Of a stretch of 18,557 nt of DNA, positions 7,371 to 14,974 are shown in pieces. Positions within the stretch are counted from its first letter, which is position 1, and the number at the start of each line of letters is the position of its first letter. Made by a program: the position numbers and the translations under genes. The notes beneath the pieces were generated by a model. That model was not told the DNA's origin and searched no databases. It was given only the letters and a program-made list of their open reading frames with translations. Source of the DNA: JALYRV01 sp036675475 (GTDB lineage Bacteria; Acidobacteriota; Vicinamibacteria; Vicinamibacterales; SCN-69-37); the NCBI GenBank assembly GCA_036675475.1, contig JAKFEY010000065.1, forward strand, positions 1-18,557, in the 5' to 3' direction.

Positions 7371-7398
7371 AAAAAGCCCGCCAGTGGTGGCGGGCTTT
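7371..7398 (-). terminator. Intrinsic terminator of the his leader (attenuator hairpin)
   Basis: On the minus strand AAAGCCCGCCA and TGGCGGGCTTT form a perfect 11-bp stem around a CCAC loop. It ends in TTTTTCATTT, so a U-run follows the GC-rich stem. It sits between the histidine-rich leader peptide and hisI, with its downstream end about 31 nt before the hisI ATG. Its ascending arm is the target of the competing antiterminator segment at 7429-7442. Confidence 0.9.
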
Positions 7399-7423
7399 GG
7401 TCTTTCGTCGTGAAACCTCTACG

Positions 7424-7495
7424 TCAGTCCAAAGCTCCGCCACTCACGTGATGCACGTGATGATGGTGGTGCACGCGGACGGCGCGGAACGACAT
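7424..7495 (-). CDS. hisL: his operon leader peptide (23 codons, seven histidines)
   Basis: ATG at 7495 to TGA at 7424 encodes 23 residues whose centre is HHHHHVHH, residues 9-16, using both CAC and CAT codons. Seven of eight consecutive codons are His, which is what a tRNA-His-sensing leader requires. The peptide then reads VSGGALD, and those codons double as the antiterminator strand. The ribosome-binding site is weak (AGG in GATAGGCTC, about 10 nt upstream). A longer frame runs back into ggt, but the short ORF is chosen because it starts just after the ggt stop (28 nt) and has the size of known leaders. The peptide itself is not expected to have an enzymatic role. Confidence 0.88.
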   Translation of the reverse strand: MSFRAVRVHHHHHVHHVSGGALD

Positions 7496-7523
7496 TGGAA
7501 AAGAGCCTATCACAACCAGGGGT

Positions 7524-9236
7524 TCAGCGTTTGGCGACCGACGCTTTCGAGTCGGACGACCGGGTGTCGTTGATGCCGTAGGCCGTGCCCGTCTTCGGAT
7601 CGATCCAGATCGAGTGCGCATCGCCCTGCGTGCCGCCCTGCCGCACCTCGTGACCCATGGCCTTGAGCCGCGCGAGCGCCTCGTCAGACAGCGCGTTGGC
7701 TTCGAACGAGGCGCGATCGGGCAGCCACTGATGGTGCATGCGCGGCGCGTCCACGGCCTCGCGGCCGGTCATGCCGAACCCGGTGACGTTGAGCACCACG
7801 CCCATGACCGTGTTGATGATCGTGCGGCCTCCGGGCGTCCCTGTGATGAGCACGAGGCGGCCGTCGCGCGCCACGATGGACGGCGTCATCGAGCTGAGCA
7901 TGCGCTTGCCGGGCGCGATCAGATTGGCAGGCGTGCCAATGTCGCCGCCCGTGTTCGTGTCGCCCGGCTTCTTGTTGAAGTCGCCCATCTCGTTGTTGAG
8001 GAGGAACCCCAGGCCTTTCGCCACGACCCGCGAGCCGTAGCTGCCTTCGAGCGTGTAGGTCTGCGACACCGCCATGCCGGCGCGATCGAGCACCGAGAAG
8101 TGCGTGGTTTCCATCGACTCCGGCGGCAGCGAGGTGCTGACGATGTCCTTGCCGAGCTCGACGCTGCTCGATGCCTTCGTGCGATCGATCGTCTTCGCCA
8201 CCTCGCGCGCGTGCGCCTTCGAGATCAGGCGCTCGACCGGAATGTCGCTGAAGTCGGGATCGCCGAGGAAGCGCGCGCGATCGAGGTAGGCGCGCCGCAT
8301 CGCTTCGATCTGCAGGTGTTTCGCTTCCACCGAATCGGCCTCGAGCTTCTCGATGCCCATGACTTCGAGAATGTTCAGCATCTCGATCATCGCCACGCCG
8401 CCGGAGCTTGGCGGCGGCATCGAGATGATCTCGTAGCCGTTGAACGTGCCGCGCACCGGCACGCGCTCCTTCGCCTCGTACTTCGCCAGGTCCTCGGTGC
8501 TGATCAAGCCGCCGTTGGCGGCCATGTCGGCGGCCAGCGCTTCGGCGATCCGTCCTTTGTAGAACGCGTCCGGCCCGCCGTCGGCAATCGCCTGCAGCGT
8601 GCGTCCGAGATCGGCGAGCACGATGCGGTCGCCGCCCTCCCACGTGCCGCCGCCCGGCTTGCCGTACGCGGCAACCGATGACGGGTACTTGCCCATCTCG
8701 CCGGCGAGCTGGCTGTTCAGGCTGCGCGCGAGGCTCGGATGCAGGACGAAGCCGTCGCGCGCAAGCGCCGCGGCCGGATCGACGAGCCGCTTCCACGGCA
8801 GCTTGCCGAACTTGCCGTGCGCGAGCGCAAGGCCGCGCACCGTGCCGGGGACACCAGGCGCGAGATAGCCGGAGTTGGTGAGGCTGCGATCGATCTTGCC
8901 GTCGGCGCCCAGATACATCGTGGGCGTCGCCTTGAGCGGCGCCTTCTCGCGATAGTCGAACGACGTGACGCGCCCGTCGGGCATGCGCACGACCATGAAG
9001 CCGCCGCCGCCAAGATTGCCCGCGGCCGGATGCGTGACCGCCAGCGCAAACGCCGTGGCCACGGCGGCGTCGACGGCGTTGCCGCCATCGGCCAGCACCG
9101 CGGCGCCCACGTCGGACGCGATTGAGGACGTGGAGACCACGAGGCCGGTGGACGACGGCACGCCGAGGGTCGCCTGCGGAGGCGCGCCCGCGGCAATGAG
9201 CGTGAGGGCAGCAACGGCGACAAGCAATCTGGTCAT
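7524..9236 (-). CDS. ggt: Secreted gamma-glutamyltransferase
   Basis: This 570-residue N-terminal nucleophile hydrolase is exported by a signal peptide (TRLLVAVAALTLIAAGAPPQA). It is expected to self-cleave into two chains and to transfer or hydrolyse gamma-glutamyl groups of glutathione and related peptides in the periplasm. The large-subunit motifs GGNAVDAAVATAFALAVTHPAAGNLGGGGF and YREKAP are present. The cleavage/catalytic Thr is Thr377 in METTHFSVLD. The small subunit has YTLEGSYGS, LLNNEMGDF and the TGTPGGRTI glycine-rich loop. The ATG at 9236 is taken because the signal peptide begins there; upstream codons in the same frame look non-coding. It lies upstream of the his leader on the same strand, so read-through into the attenuator is possible. 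Confidence 0.95.
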   Translation of the reverse strand: MTRLLVAVAALTLIAAGAPPQATLGVPSSTGLVVSTSSIASDVGAAVLADGGNAVDAAVATAFALAVTHPAAGNLGGGGFMVVRMPDGRVTSFDYREKAPLKATPTMYLGADGKIDRSLTNSGYLAPGVPGTVRGLALAHGKFGKLPWKRLVDPAAALARDGFVLHPSLARSLNSQLAGEMGKYPSSVAAYGKPGGGTWEGGDRIVLADLGRTLQAIADGGPDAFYKGRIAEALAADMAANGGLISTEDLAKYEAKERVPVRGTFNGYEIISMPPPSSGGVAMIEMLNILEVMGIEKLEADSVEAKHLQIEAMRRAYLDRARFLGDPDFSDIPVERLISKAHAREVAKTIDRTKASSSVELGKDIVSTSLPPESMETTHFSVLDRAGMAVSQTYTLEGSYGSRVVAKGLGFLLNNEMGDFNKKPGDTNTGGDIGTPANLIAPGKRMLSSMTPSIVARDGRLVLITGTPGGRTIINTVMGVVLNVTGFGMTGREAVDAPRMHHQWLPDRASFEANALSDEALARLKAMGHEVRQGGTQGDAHSIWIDPKTGTAYGINDTRSSDSKASVAKR

Positions 9237-9245
9237 GACGAGCGG

Positions 9246-9251
9246 ATTGTA
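9246..9251 (-). promoter_or_regulatory. Candidate -10 element for ggt
   Basis: On the minus strand TTACAAT contains TACAAT, one base from the TATAAT consensus, ending 9 nt before the ggt ATG. Transcription would start nearly at the ATG, giving a leaderless or very short leader. No good -35 is seen at the expected distance (GACCGC). Confidence 0.3.
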
Positions 9252-9286
9252 ACCTTCTCTGCGCCGCGGCGGTCGTATCCGGTAGC

Positions 9287-10276
9287 ATGTCGCCCATGCG
9301 CGAGACCATCCGGATTGCGGCCCTCGGCCTGATCGCGGGCAGCCTGCTCGTGATGCTGTATCACGCGCCCGTGCCGGTGGTCCGCGAGCTGCAGTTCGTG
9401 GCGATGGTCCTGCTGGCCACCGTGACCACGCGCTCGCTCGCCAGTCTCTCCGGCCTTTCCACGCTCGCGCTCGGCATGGGCGCGGTGGTGTTTCTGGTGG
9501 TGGGCGCGGGCGCATTGTTGACCGCGGCGGGACTCGACACCACGTCGGGCTTCACGAACTGGGGACTCGTCCCGTTCGCCGAAGAGGCTCTCAAGCTTGC
9601 GCCGGTCGCGCTCGTGATGATGGTGCAGCGCCGCCGCAACCGCCGCTCGATCAATCCGTCGGACCTGCTGATGCTCGGCTGCTGTGCCGGCGCCGGCTTC
9701 GCGCTGGTGGAGAACGTCGCGCTCGTGCAGGGAAGCGCCGGTGTGGCGCGCGACATGGCGCGGCAGTACGGCCCGAACCTCGCCGGCTTCTCTCTCGTGC
9801 CTGGCGCGTGGGGATCCGCGGGCTACATCGGCCACGCCGCCGCGACCGGTTTCATCGCGGGCGGCTACGGCCTCGGCCGCGCGCTTCAACCGCGCCTCGG
9901 CACGCGCTGGTGGATTGTGCCCGCCGCATGCAGCGCCTGGATCCTGATCGAGCACGCGTTCGTGAATCTCTACGTCAACTCCGGCTCGTCGTTCGCGCTG
10001 ATCTTCGGCAACGGCCGGCTGACGCCCTGGCTCTTCGTCGCCCTCGCCCTCGCCATCGTCACGCTCGACGCCGTGCGGTATCGGTGGACGCTGGCGCGCT
10101 CGGGCATGCTCCGCTGGCGCGTGTCGCTGGCGCGCGCCGCCATGCTCCGCACGAAACCGCCGGTGCCGCGCTCGCGCGTGACCGCCGCGCGGATGTACTT
10201 GTCACAGGTGCGGGTGGTGAACGCGACCGGCTGGTTCGCGCACCGCCATCCGCCGCAGAAAGTGGAGACCGTATGA
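9287..10276 (+). CDS. PrsW-family intramembrane protease (CPBP/PrsW superfamily)
   Basis: This 329-residue polytopic membrane protein has hydrophobic segments at about 8-25, 36-50, 58-82, 98-113, 127-148, 178-196, 208-230 and 245-262. The PrsW signature motifs are in order: EExxK (Glu99, Glu100, Lys103 in PFAEEALKLAP), FxxxEN (Phe138, Glu142, Asn143), His183 in GYIGHAAATG and Glu222-His223 in LIEHAFVN. Proteins of this superfamily cleave membrane substrates; PrsW itself acts on an anti-sigma factor, but no sigma/anti-sigma pair is visible here. The C-terminal ~70 residues are basic and cytoplasmic-looking. The start may be the ATG at 9287 or the one at 9296. It is divergent from ggt (50 bp) and overlaps the next gene by ATGA. 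Confidence 0.85.
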   Translation: MSPMRETIRIAALGLIAGSLLVMLYHAPVPVVRELQFVAMVLLATVTTRSLASLSGLSTLALGMGAVVFLVVGAGALLTAAGLDTTSGFTNWGLVPFAEEALKLAPVALVMMVQRRRNRRSINPSDLLMLGCCAGAGFALVENVALVQGSAGVARDMARQYGPNLAGFSLVPGAWGSAGYIGHAAATGFIAGGYGLGRALQPRLGTRWWIVPAACSAWILIEHAFVNLYVNSGSSFALIFGNGRLTPWLFVALALAIVTLDAVRYRWTLARSGMLRWRVSLARAAMLRTKPPVPRSRVTAARMYLSQVRVVNATGWFAHRHPPQKVETV

Positions 10277-10614
10277 CCCCGGATATGGTGACCGAGCTGC
10301 TTCGCAACCTCTATAGCGCGTCGGGCGGCAGCGTGCCGCCCACCGCCGTGGCCTCGGCCATCGCGGGCCTCATGTGGAACGAGCAGTGGCAGAGCGCGTG
10401 GGACAGCGCGGGCAGCGCCGCCGAATCGGTGCTCGCGCGGGGCGGCAGCTCCGAGGACGTCAGCGAGGCATTCAACAATGCCTTCGCTGACAGCCTCGGA
10501 TGGACGCGCGGCGACTTCGACCGCTTCCTCGACGAGAACAACTTCACGCGCGACAACGCGCGCAACTACCAGGAGGGCGTCGACCTCTGGGAGTGGATGG
10601 CGAAGCGCCGCTAG
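10273..10614 (+). CDS. Small acidic protein of unknown function, coupled to the PrsW-like gene
   Basis: ATG at 10273 overlaps the stop of the PrsW-like gene as ATGA and opens a 113-residue frame to TAG at 10614. I do not recognise a family. The protein is soluble-looking, acidic and rich in Ser/Ala/Asn/Trp. It has no signal peptide or membrane segment, and a C-terminal half with LGWTRGDFDRFLDENNF and NYQEGVDLWEWM. The coupling suggests it works with, regulates or is a substrate of the membrane protease; this is inference. The downstream S9 gene is convergent, and the two stop codons share the palindrome CTAG. Confidence 0.75.
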   Translation: MTPDMVTELLRNLYSASGGSVPPTAVASAIAGLMWNEQWQSAWDSAGSAAESVLARGGSSEDVSEAFNNAFADSLGWTRGDFDRFLDENNFTRDNARNYQEGVDLWEWMAKRR

Positions 10615-12638
10615 TTGGTCTCGGCCTTCCGCTTGTACCGCTCGAACCAGTGCCGCAGATACAGCTGCGTGCGCATGAAGTTCGACGGCTTCGACGAGGT
10701 GCCGTGCCACTCGTCATTGAAGCGAATCATCGCGGTCGGCACCTTCAACAGCTTCAACGCGCTGTAGAACTGCTCGGTCTGCGGCATCGGCGTGCGCAGA
10801 TCGTTCACCCCCGTCATCAGCATCGTCGGCGTCTTGACGTTGCCGACGTAGGTGAGCGGCGAGCGGCGCAGATGCTCGCTGGGATCCTCCCAGGGCAGCT
10901 TCTCGAAGTTGTTGTACCAGCTCGCGCCGTCGGTGGTGCCGACAAACGAGAGCCAGTCGATGACCGGGCAGTTGGCTGACGCTGCGGCGAAGCGATCCGT
11001 GTGGCCGACGATCCATGCCGTGAGCACGCCGCCGCCGCTGCAGCCGGTGACGAACAGGTTGCGCTCGTCGACGAACCCTTTCTTCAGCAGCGTGTCGACG
11101 CCGGCCATCAGGTCGTCGTAGTCCTTCGACGGATACGCGCGCATGATCTGGTTGCCGAACTCGCTGCCATAGCCCGTGCTGCCGCGCGGGTTGGTGTAGA
11201 GGATCACGTAGCCGTTGGCCGCGTGCTCCTGCCATCCATAGTTGAAGCCCACGTTGTACATCGAGTGCGGGCCGCCGTGAATGTGCAGCTGCATCGGATA
11301 TTTCTTCGCCGGATCGAAGTCGGGCGGCGTGATGTACCAGCCCTGCACCTTCAGGCCGTCGACCGACGTGTACCAGATCTCGGTGAGCTTCCCGAGCTTC
11401 ACGCCGGCGAGAATGTCGTCGTTGACGTTGGTGAGCTGCGTGAACGCCGCGGGCGCCGACACGTCGAAGCGCACGACGTCGGCCGGCTTCTCCGGCGTGG
11501 TCAGCGTGCCGACAGCGACGCCGGCCGCGTTGATGTCGCTCACGGCAAGCATGTGCGTGCCCTTCGTGATCTGGGTCACGCGTCCGCCGATCGGCAGGAA
11601 ATACAAGTTCTGCGTGCCTTCGTTCTGCGCCGTGAAGTACACGCCCGAGTTGTCGGCCTTCCACGTGATGTTCGACGGCGAGCGATCCCAGTCGCCCGAC
11701 ACCAGCTGCGGGTTCGAGCCGTCGGCGTTCATGACGTACAGCCGCTGATCGATCCACGTGTTCTTCGTCCAGTCGTATCCCGTGTACGCGATGCGCTTGC
11801 CGTCGGGTGACGGCACCGGCCCGCTGTCGGGCCCCTTGCGCGTCGTCAGCTGACGCACCGCGCCCGACGCCACGTCGACCGCGTAGACGTCAGACTCGCG
11901 CCACTGATATTCCGCGCCTTCGGATCGATTGCCGCTGAACAGCAGCGACTTGCCGTCGGGCGTCCAGCGCGCGCTGGTGTGATCCCACGGGCCCGCCGTC
12001 AGCTGGCGCGGCGTGCCGCCGCCGGCCGGCACCAGAAACAGGTGGCGATAGCCGGTGTCGTTGAAGCCCTGGCCGTCGCGGCGATAGTTCAGGCGCTCGA
12101 CGATGCGGGGCGTTTCGGTCCATTTGGCGCCAGCCGGGGCCCTGGGCAGCTTGATCGGCCAGCTGTTCCGATCCTCGACGTGCATGGAAAACGACAGCCA
12201 CTGGCCGTCAGGCGACCATTCGAGGCTCGACGGGCCCGAGTCGAGCCGCGTAATCTGCGAGGCCGCACCCTCGGCGTCCATCCAGCGCACCCAGATCTGG
12301 TTGCCGCGGGGCTCGCCCTCGGCGGTGTAGGCAATGCGGTCGCCGGTTGGCGACCAGGTTGCATTGGAGCCCTTCACGAGGAAGCGATTGCGCGACCCGT
12401 CCGCGTTCATGATCCAGACGGACGACTCGCGCCGATCGTTGATCTTGTCGATCCAGCCGCGTGTATAAATGATCTGCTTACCGTCGGGCGACAGCTGCGG
12501 GCCCGTGACCGTCTCGAGCTCGAGGTATTTTTCGAGCGTCAGGCGATCCGAGGCGGGCGGCATCGGGGTCTGCTGCGCGGCGATGACCGCGGGCAGCGCC
12601 GCAAAGGCAACGGCTGCGAGGAGACGTGTGGTGACCAT
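10611..12638 (-). CDS. Secreted S9 family serine peptidase (prolyl oligopeptidase/acylaminoacyl type)
   Basis: This 675-residue exported peptidase has a signal peptide (VTTRLLAAVAFAALPAVIAAQQ), then a beta-propeller built of WD40-like/TolB-like blades (repeated SPDGK, WSPTGDRIAY, WSPDGQWL, WTPDGKSLLF, SPDGKRIAYT). A C-terminal alpha/beta-hydrolase domain follows from about residue 420. The triad is Ser534 in VTGCSGGG, Asp613 in GVNDLRTP and His645 in DEWHGT. HIHGGPH and NPRGSTGYG are further S9C hallmarks. It probably trims imported or environmental oligopeptides in the periplasm. The ATG at 12638 is preferred to one eight codons upstream, because GGAGGG lies about 5 nt before it and the signal peptide begins there. 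It is divergent from glgX with 45 bp between. Confidence 0.95.
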   Translation of the reverse strand: MVTTRLLAAVAFAALPAVIAAQQTPMPPASDRLTLEKYLELETVTGPQLSPDGKQIIYTRGWIDKINDRRESSVWIMNADGSRNRFLVKGSNATWSPTGDRIAYTAEGEPRGNQIWVRWMDAEGAASQITRLDSGPSSLEWSPDGQWLSFSMHVEDRNSWPIKLPRAPAGAKWTETPRIVERLNYRRDGQGFNDTGYRHLFLVPAGGGTPRQLTAGPWDHTSARWTPDGKSLLFSGNRSEGAEYQWRESDVYAVDVASGAVRQLTTRKGPDSGPVPSPDGKRIAYTGYDWTKNTWIDQRLYVMNADGSNPQLVSGDWDRSPSNITWKADNSGVYFTAQNEGTQNLYFLPIGGRVTQITKGTHMLAVSDINAAGVAVGTLTTPEKPADVVRFDVSAPAAFTQLTNVNDDILAGVKLGKLTEIWYTSVDGLKVQGWYITPPDFDPAKKYPMQLHIHGGPHSMYNVGFNYGWQEHAANGYVILYTNPRGSTGYGSEFGNQIMRAYPSKDYDDLMAGVDTLLKKGFVDERNLFVTGCSGGGVLTAWIVGHTDRFAAASANCPVIDWLSFVGTTDGASWYNNFEKLPWEDPSEHLRRSPLTYVGNVKTPTMLMTGVNDLRTPMPQTEQFYSALKLLKVPTAMIRFNDEWHGTSSKPSNFMRTQLYLRHWFERYKRKAETN

Positions 12639-12683
12639 GACTACCCTCCAGAGTGACGCCACTTTACAGGCAGGAGCCCTCCT

Positions 12684-14795
12684 TTGAAAATCTGGCCCGG
12701 GCAGCCCTATCCCCTTGGCGCGACGTGGGACGGGTTCGGCACCAATTTCTCAGTGTTTTCGGAAGTCGCCGAGCGCGTCGAGCTGTGTTTGTTTGACGAG
12801 CAGGGCACCGAAACGCGCGTCGACCTGCCCGAGAACACCGCGCTCTGCTGGCACGGTTATCTGCCGCAGGCAGGGCCGGGGCAGCGGTATGGCTATCGAA
12901 TCCACGGACCGTGGGCCCCGCACGAGGGACATCGCTCGCATCCGTCGAAGCTGCTGATCGATCCGTACGCGAAGGCGATCGATGGCGACGTCGAATGGAA
13001 TGAAGCGGTCTTCGGCTATCACTTCAATGCGCCTGACGGGCCGGTGAACGACGCCGACAGCGCGCCGTACGTGCCGAAGTCGGTGGTCATCAATCCCTTC
13101 TTCGACTGGAGCAGCGACAAGAAGCCGGCGATTCCGTGGCACAAGACGGTGGTGTACGAAGCGCACGTGCGCGGCTTCACCATGCGGCATCCCGGCATTC
13201 CCGAAGAGATGCGCGGCACGTACGCCGGCCTCGCGCATCCCGCCGCCATCGATCACCTCACGGCGCTCGGCATCACGGCCATCGAGCTGATGCCGGTGCA
13301 CCACTTCGTCCACGATTCCATTCTCGTGGGCCGCGGCCTCCGTAATTACTGGGGCTATAACTCGATCGGGTATCTCTCTCCCTACTCGGGCTATTGCTCG
13401 TCGGGCGGCGTCGGGCAGCAGGTGCAGGAATTCAAGCAGATGGTGAAGACCATGCATGCCGCCGGCATCGAAGTGATTCTCGACGTCGTCTACAACCACA
13501 CGGCCGAAGGGAACCATCTCGGGCCGATCCTGTCGATGAAGGGCATCGACAACCGCGCGTACTACCGCCTCGTGCAGGACCAGCCGCAGTTCTACATGGA
13601 CTACACAGGCACGGGCAATTCACTCAACATGCGGCACCCGCACGTGCTGCAGCTGATCATGGACAGCCTGCGCTACTGGGCCATGGACATGCGCGTCGAT
13701 GGCTTCCGCTTCGATTTGGCGGCGACGCTCGCGCGCGAGCTGCATGAAGTGGATCGGCTGTCGGCGTTCTTCGACATCATTCAGCAGGACCCGGTGATCA
13801 GCCAGCTGAAGCTGATTGCCGAGCCGTGGGACGTCGGCGAGGGCGGCTATCAGGTGGGCAACTTCCCGCCGCTCTGGTCCGAGTGGAACGGCAAGTACCG
13901 CGACACCGTCCGCGACTACTGGCGCGGCAGCGACGAGCGGCTCGCCGAGTTTGCGTATCGCTTCACCGGCAGCTCGGACCTCTACGCCAACACCGCGCGC
14001 CGCCCGTACGCGAGCGTGAACTTCATCACGGCGCACGACGGCTTCACGCTGCGCGATCTCGTGTCGTACAACGACAAGCACAACGAAGCGAACGGCGAAG
14101 AAAACCGCGACGGCGAGAGCCACAACCGTTCGTGGAACCACGGCGTCGAAGGCGACACCGAGGATCCGGCGATTCAACAAGTACGCGCGAAGCAGCAGCG
14201 CAACTTCCTGGCGACGCTGTTCCTGTCGCAGGGCGTGCCGATGCTGCTCGGCGGCGACGAGTTCGGCCGCACGCAGCAGGGCAACAACAACGCGTACTGC
14301 CAGGACAACGAGATCTCCTGGTACGACTGGGAGGCGGCCGATCAGGGGCTGCTGGAGTACGTGCGAAAACTGAGCGCGTTCCGGCACGCGCATCCCGTGT
14401 TCCGCCGCCGCCGCTGGTTTCAGGGCCGTCCCCTGCACGGCACCGACGCGGTCGATATCGGCTGGTTCACGCCGGCCGGCGAGCTGATGTCCGAAGAAGA
14501 CTGGAACGTCGGCTTCGCGAAGTCGCTGACGGTGTTCCTGAACGGCCAGGCCATCCCTACCCGCAACTCCCGCGGCGAGCGCGTCGTCGACGACACGTTC
14601 CTCGTGCTGTTCAACGCGCACCACGAAGCCATGCCCTTCACCGTGCCCGGTCCCAGCTACGGCAACTCCTGGCGCATCGCGCTCGACACCGACACGCTCG
14701 ATCCGATCAGCGAAGAAGGCGGCGCCGTGTTCCCCGCCAACGCCGCCGTGCAGGTTGCCGATCGATCGCTCGTCGTGCTGAAGCGACTGGGATAG
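12684..14795 (+). CDS. glgX: Glycogen debranching enzyme GlgX / isoamylase family
   Basis: This 703-residue GH13 enzyme hydrolyses alpha-1,6 branch linkages of glycogen or limit dextrins. A CBM48 domain (about 1-110, starting WPGQPYPLGATWDGFGTNFSVFS) precedes the catalytic barrel. The barrel shows ELMPVH, DVVYNHTAEG and the triad Asp344 (DGFRFDLA, nucleophile), Glu380 (LIAEPWD, acid/base) and Asp452 (TAHDGFTL). The GDEFGRTQQGNNNAYCQDNEISW block is typical of GlgX/TreX, and length is normal. It uses a TTG start at 12684 with CAGGAG 7 nt upstream; no ATG fits the conserved N-terminus. No other glycogen or trehalose genes lie in the window, so GlgX versus TreX cannot be settled by context. Confidence 0.95.
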   Translation: MKIWPGQPYPLGATWDGFGTNFSVFSEVAERVELCLFDEQGTETRVDLPENTALCWHGYLPQAGPGQRYGYRIHGPWAPHEGHRSHPSKLLIDPYAKAIDGDVEWNEAVFGYHFNAPDGPVNDADSAPYVPKSVVINPFFDWSSDKKPAIPWHKTVVYEAHVRGFTMRHPGIPEEMRGTYAGLAHPAAIDHLTALGITAIELMPVHHFVHDSILVGRGLRNYWGYNSIGYLSPYSGYCSSGGVGQQVQEFKQMVKTMHAAGIEVILDVVYNHTAEGNHLGPILSMKGIDNRAYYRLVQDQPQFYMDYTGTGNSLNMRHPHVLQLIMDSLRYWAMDMRVDGFRFDLAATLARELHEVDRLSAFFDIIQQDPVISQLKLIAEPWDVGEGGYQVGNFPPLWSEWNGKYRDTVRDYWRGSDERLAEFAYRFTGSSDLYANTARRPYASVNFITAHDGFTLRDLVSYNDKHNEANGEENRDGESHNRSWNHGVEGDTEDPAIQQVRAKQQRNFLATLFLSQGVPMLLGGDEFGRTQQGNNNAYCQDNEISWYDWEAADQGLLEYVRKLSAFRHAHPVFRRRRWFQGRPLHGTDAVDIGWFTPAGELMSEEDWNVGFAKSLTVFLNGQAIPTRNSRGERVVDDTFLVLFNAHHEAMPFTVPGPSYGNSWRIALDTDTLDPISEEGGAVFPANAAVQVADRSLVVLKRLG

Positions 14796-14844
14796 GCGCT
14801 GGCACAACAGTCGTGCCGATGGTTGCAGAAATTTCTAAAGTGCC

Positions 14845-14878
14845 CTGTGGAAACCTTCCTTGAGGGAGGTTTCCACAG
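14845..14878. terminator. Long hairpin downstream of glgX (terminator and/or DnaA-box-like inverted repeat)
   Basis: CTGTGGAAACC (14845-14855) and GGTTTCCACAG (14868-14878) are a perfect 11-bp inverted repeat. Five more pairs continue inward (TTCCT with AGGGA, one G-U), leaving a 2-nt loop: a 16-bp stem. It lies 50 bp after the glgX stop and is followed by TTTATCC, too short a T-run for a classical terminator. Each arm carries TTTCCACA, two mismatches from a DnaA box. Termination of glgX is plausible but not the only reading. Confidence 0.5.
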
Positions 14879-14879
14879 T

Positions 14880-14888
14880 TTATCCACA
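14880..14888 (+). promoter_or_regulatory. Perfect DnaA box next to two DnaA-box-like arms
   Basis: TTATCCACA matches the DnaA-box consensus exactly. It stands immediately after the hairpin whose arms read TGTGGAAAC and GTTTCCACA, so three related sites fall within about 44 bp. A chance 9-mer of this composition is unlikely in such GC-rich DNA. No dnaA, dnaN or gidA gene is near and no clear AT-rich unwinding region is present. Confidence 0.45.
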
Positions 14889-14940
14889 GGCTGCGCGCGA
14901 TCGTGTTGCAGAAGCTGCAGATCTATTTGCATCGACAGCG

Positions 14941-14968
14941 TTGCAAGTGAGGCCGACGATGCTACAAG
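14941..14968 (+). promoter_or_regulatory. Candidate promoter of the HNH gene remnant
   Basis: TTGCAA (14941-14946), a 16-bp spacer and TACAAG (14963-14968) resemble -35 and -10 boxes. The -10 ends 6 nt before the ATG at 14975, so the transcript would be leaderless; there is no clear ribosome-binding site in that gap. Confidence 0.4.
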
Positions 14969-14974
14969 AGAATC

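Larger units (their letters stand above)
7371..7495 (-). promoter_or_regulatory. Histidine operon attenuator: leader, antiterminator and terminator
   Basis: This is a complete translation-coupled attenuator. Segment 2, TGGCGGAGCTTTGG on the minus strand (7442 down to 7429), lies in the last codons of the leader ORF. It is complementary, apart from one bulged base, to CCAAAGCCCGCCA (7400 down to 7388), the ascending side of the terminator. The two pairings exclude each other. If charged tRNA-His is scarce, a ribosome stalls on the His codons just upstream (7471-7448) and leaves segment 2 free to form the antiterminator, so hisI onward is transcribed. If not, the ribosome reaches the stop at 7424, covers segment 2 and the terminator forms. 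A TCCGC stretch before the His codons could pair with GCGGA of segment 2 as a 1:2 protector. I see no clear promoter between ggt and the leader. Confidence 0.85.

Noticed and set aside
7685..9309. 541-codon minus-strand frame overlapping ggt in another frame
   Set aside because: Very Arg/Gly-rich shadow; the GGT frame has signal peptide, catalytic Thr and all family motifs.
14800..14974. A chromosomal or plasmid replication origin
   Set aside because: Only one perfect DnaA box and two weak ones, no convincing AT-rich unwinding region and no dnaA, dnaN, rep or par genes nearby; kept only as a DnaA-box cluster.
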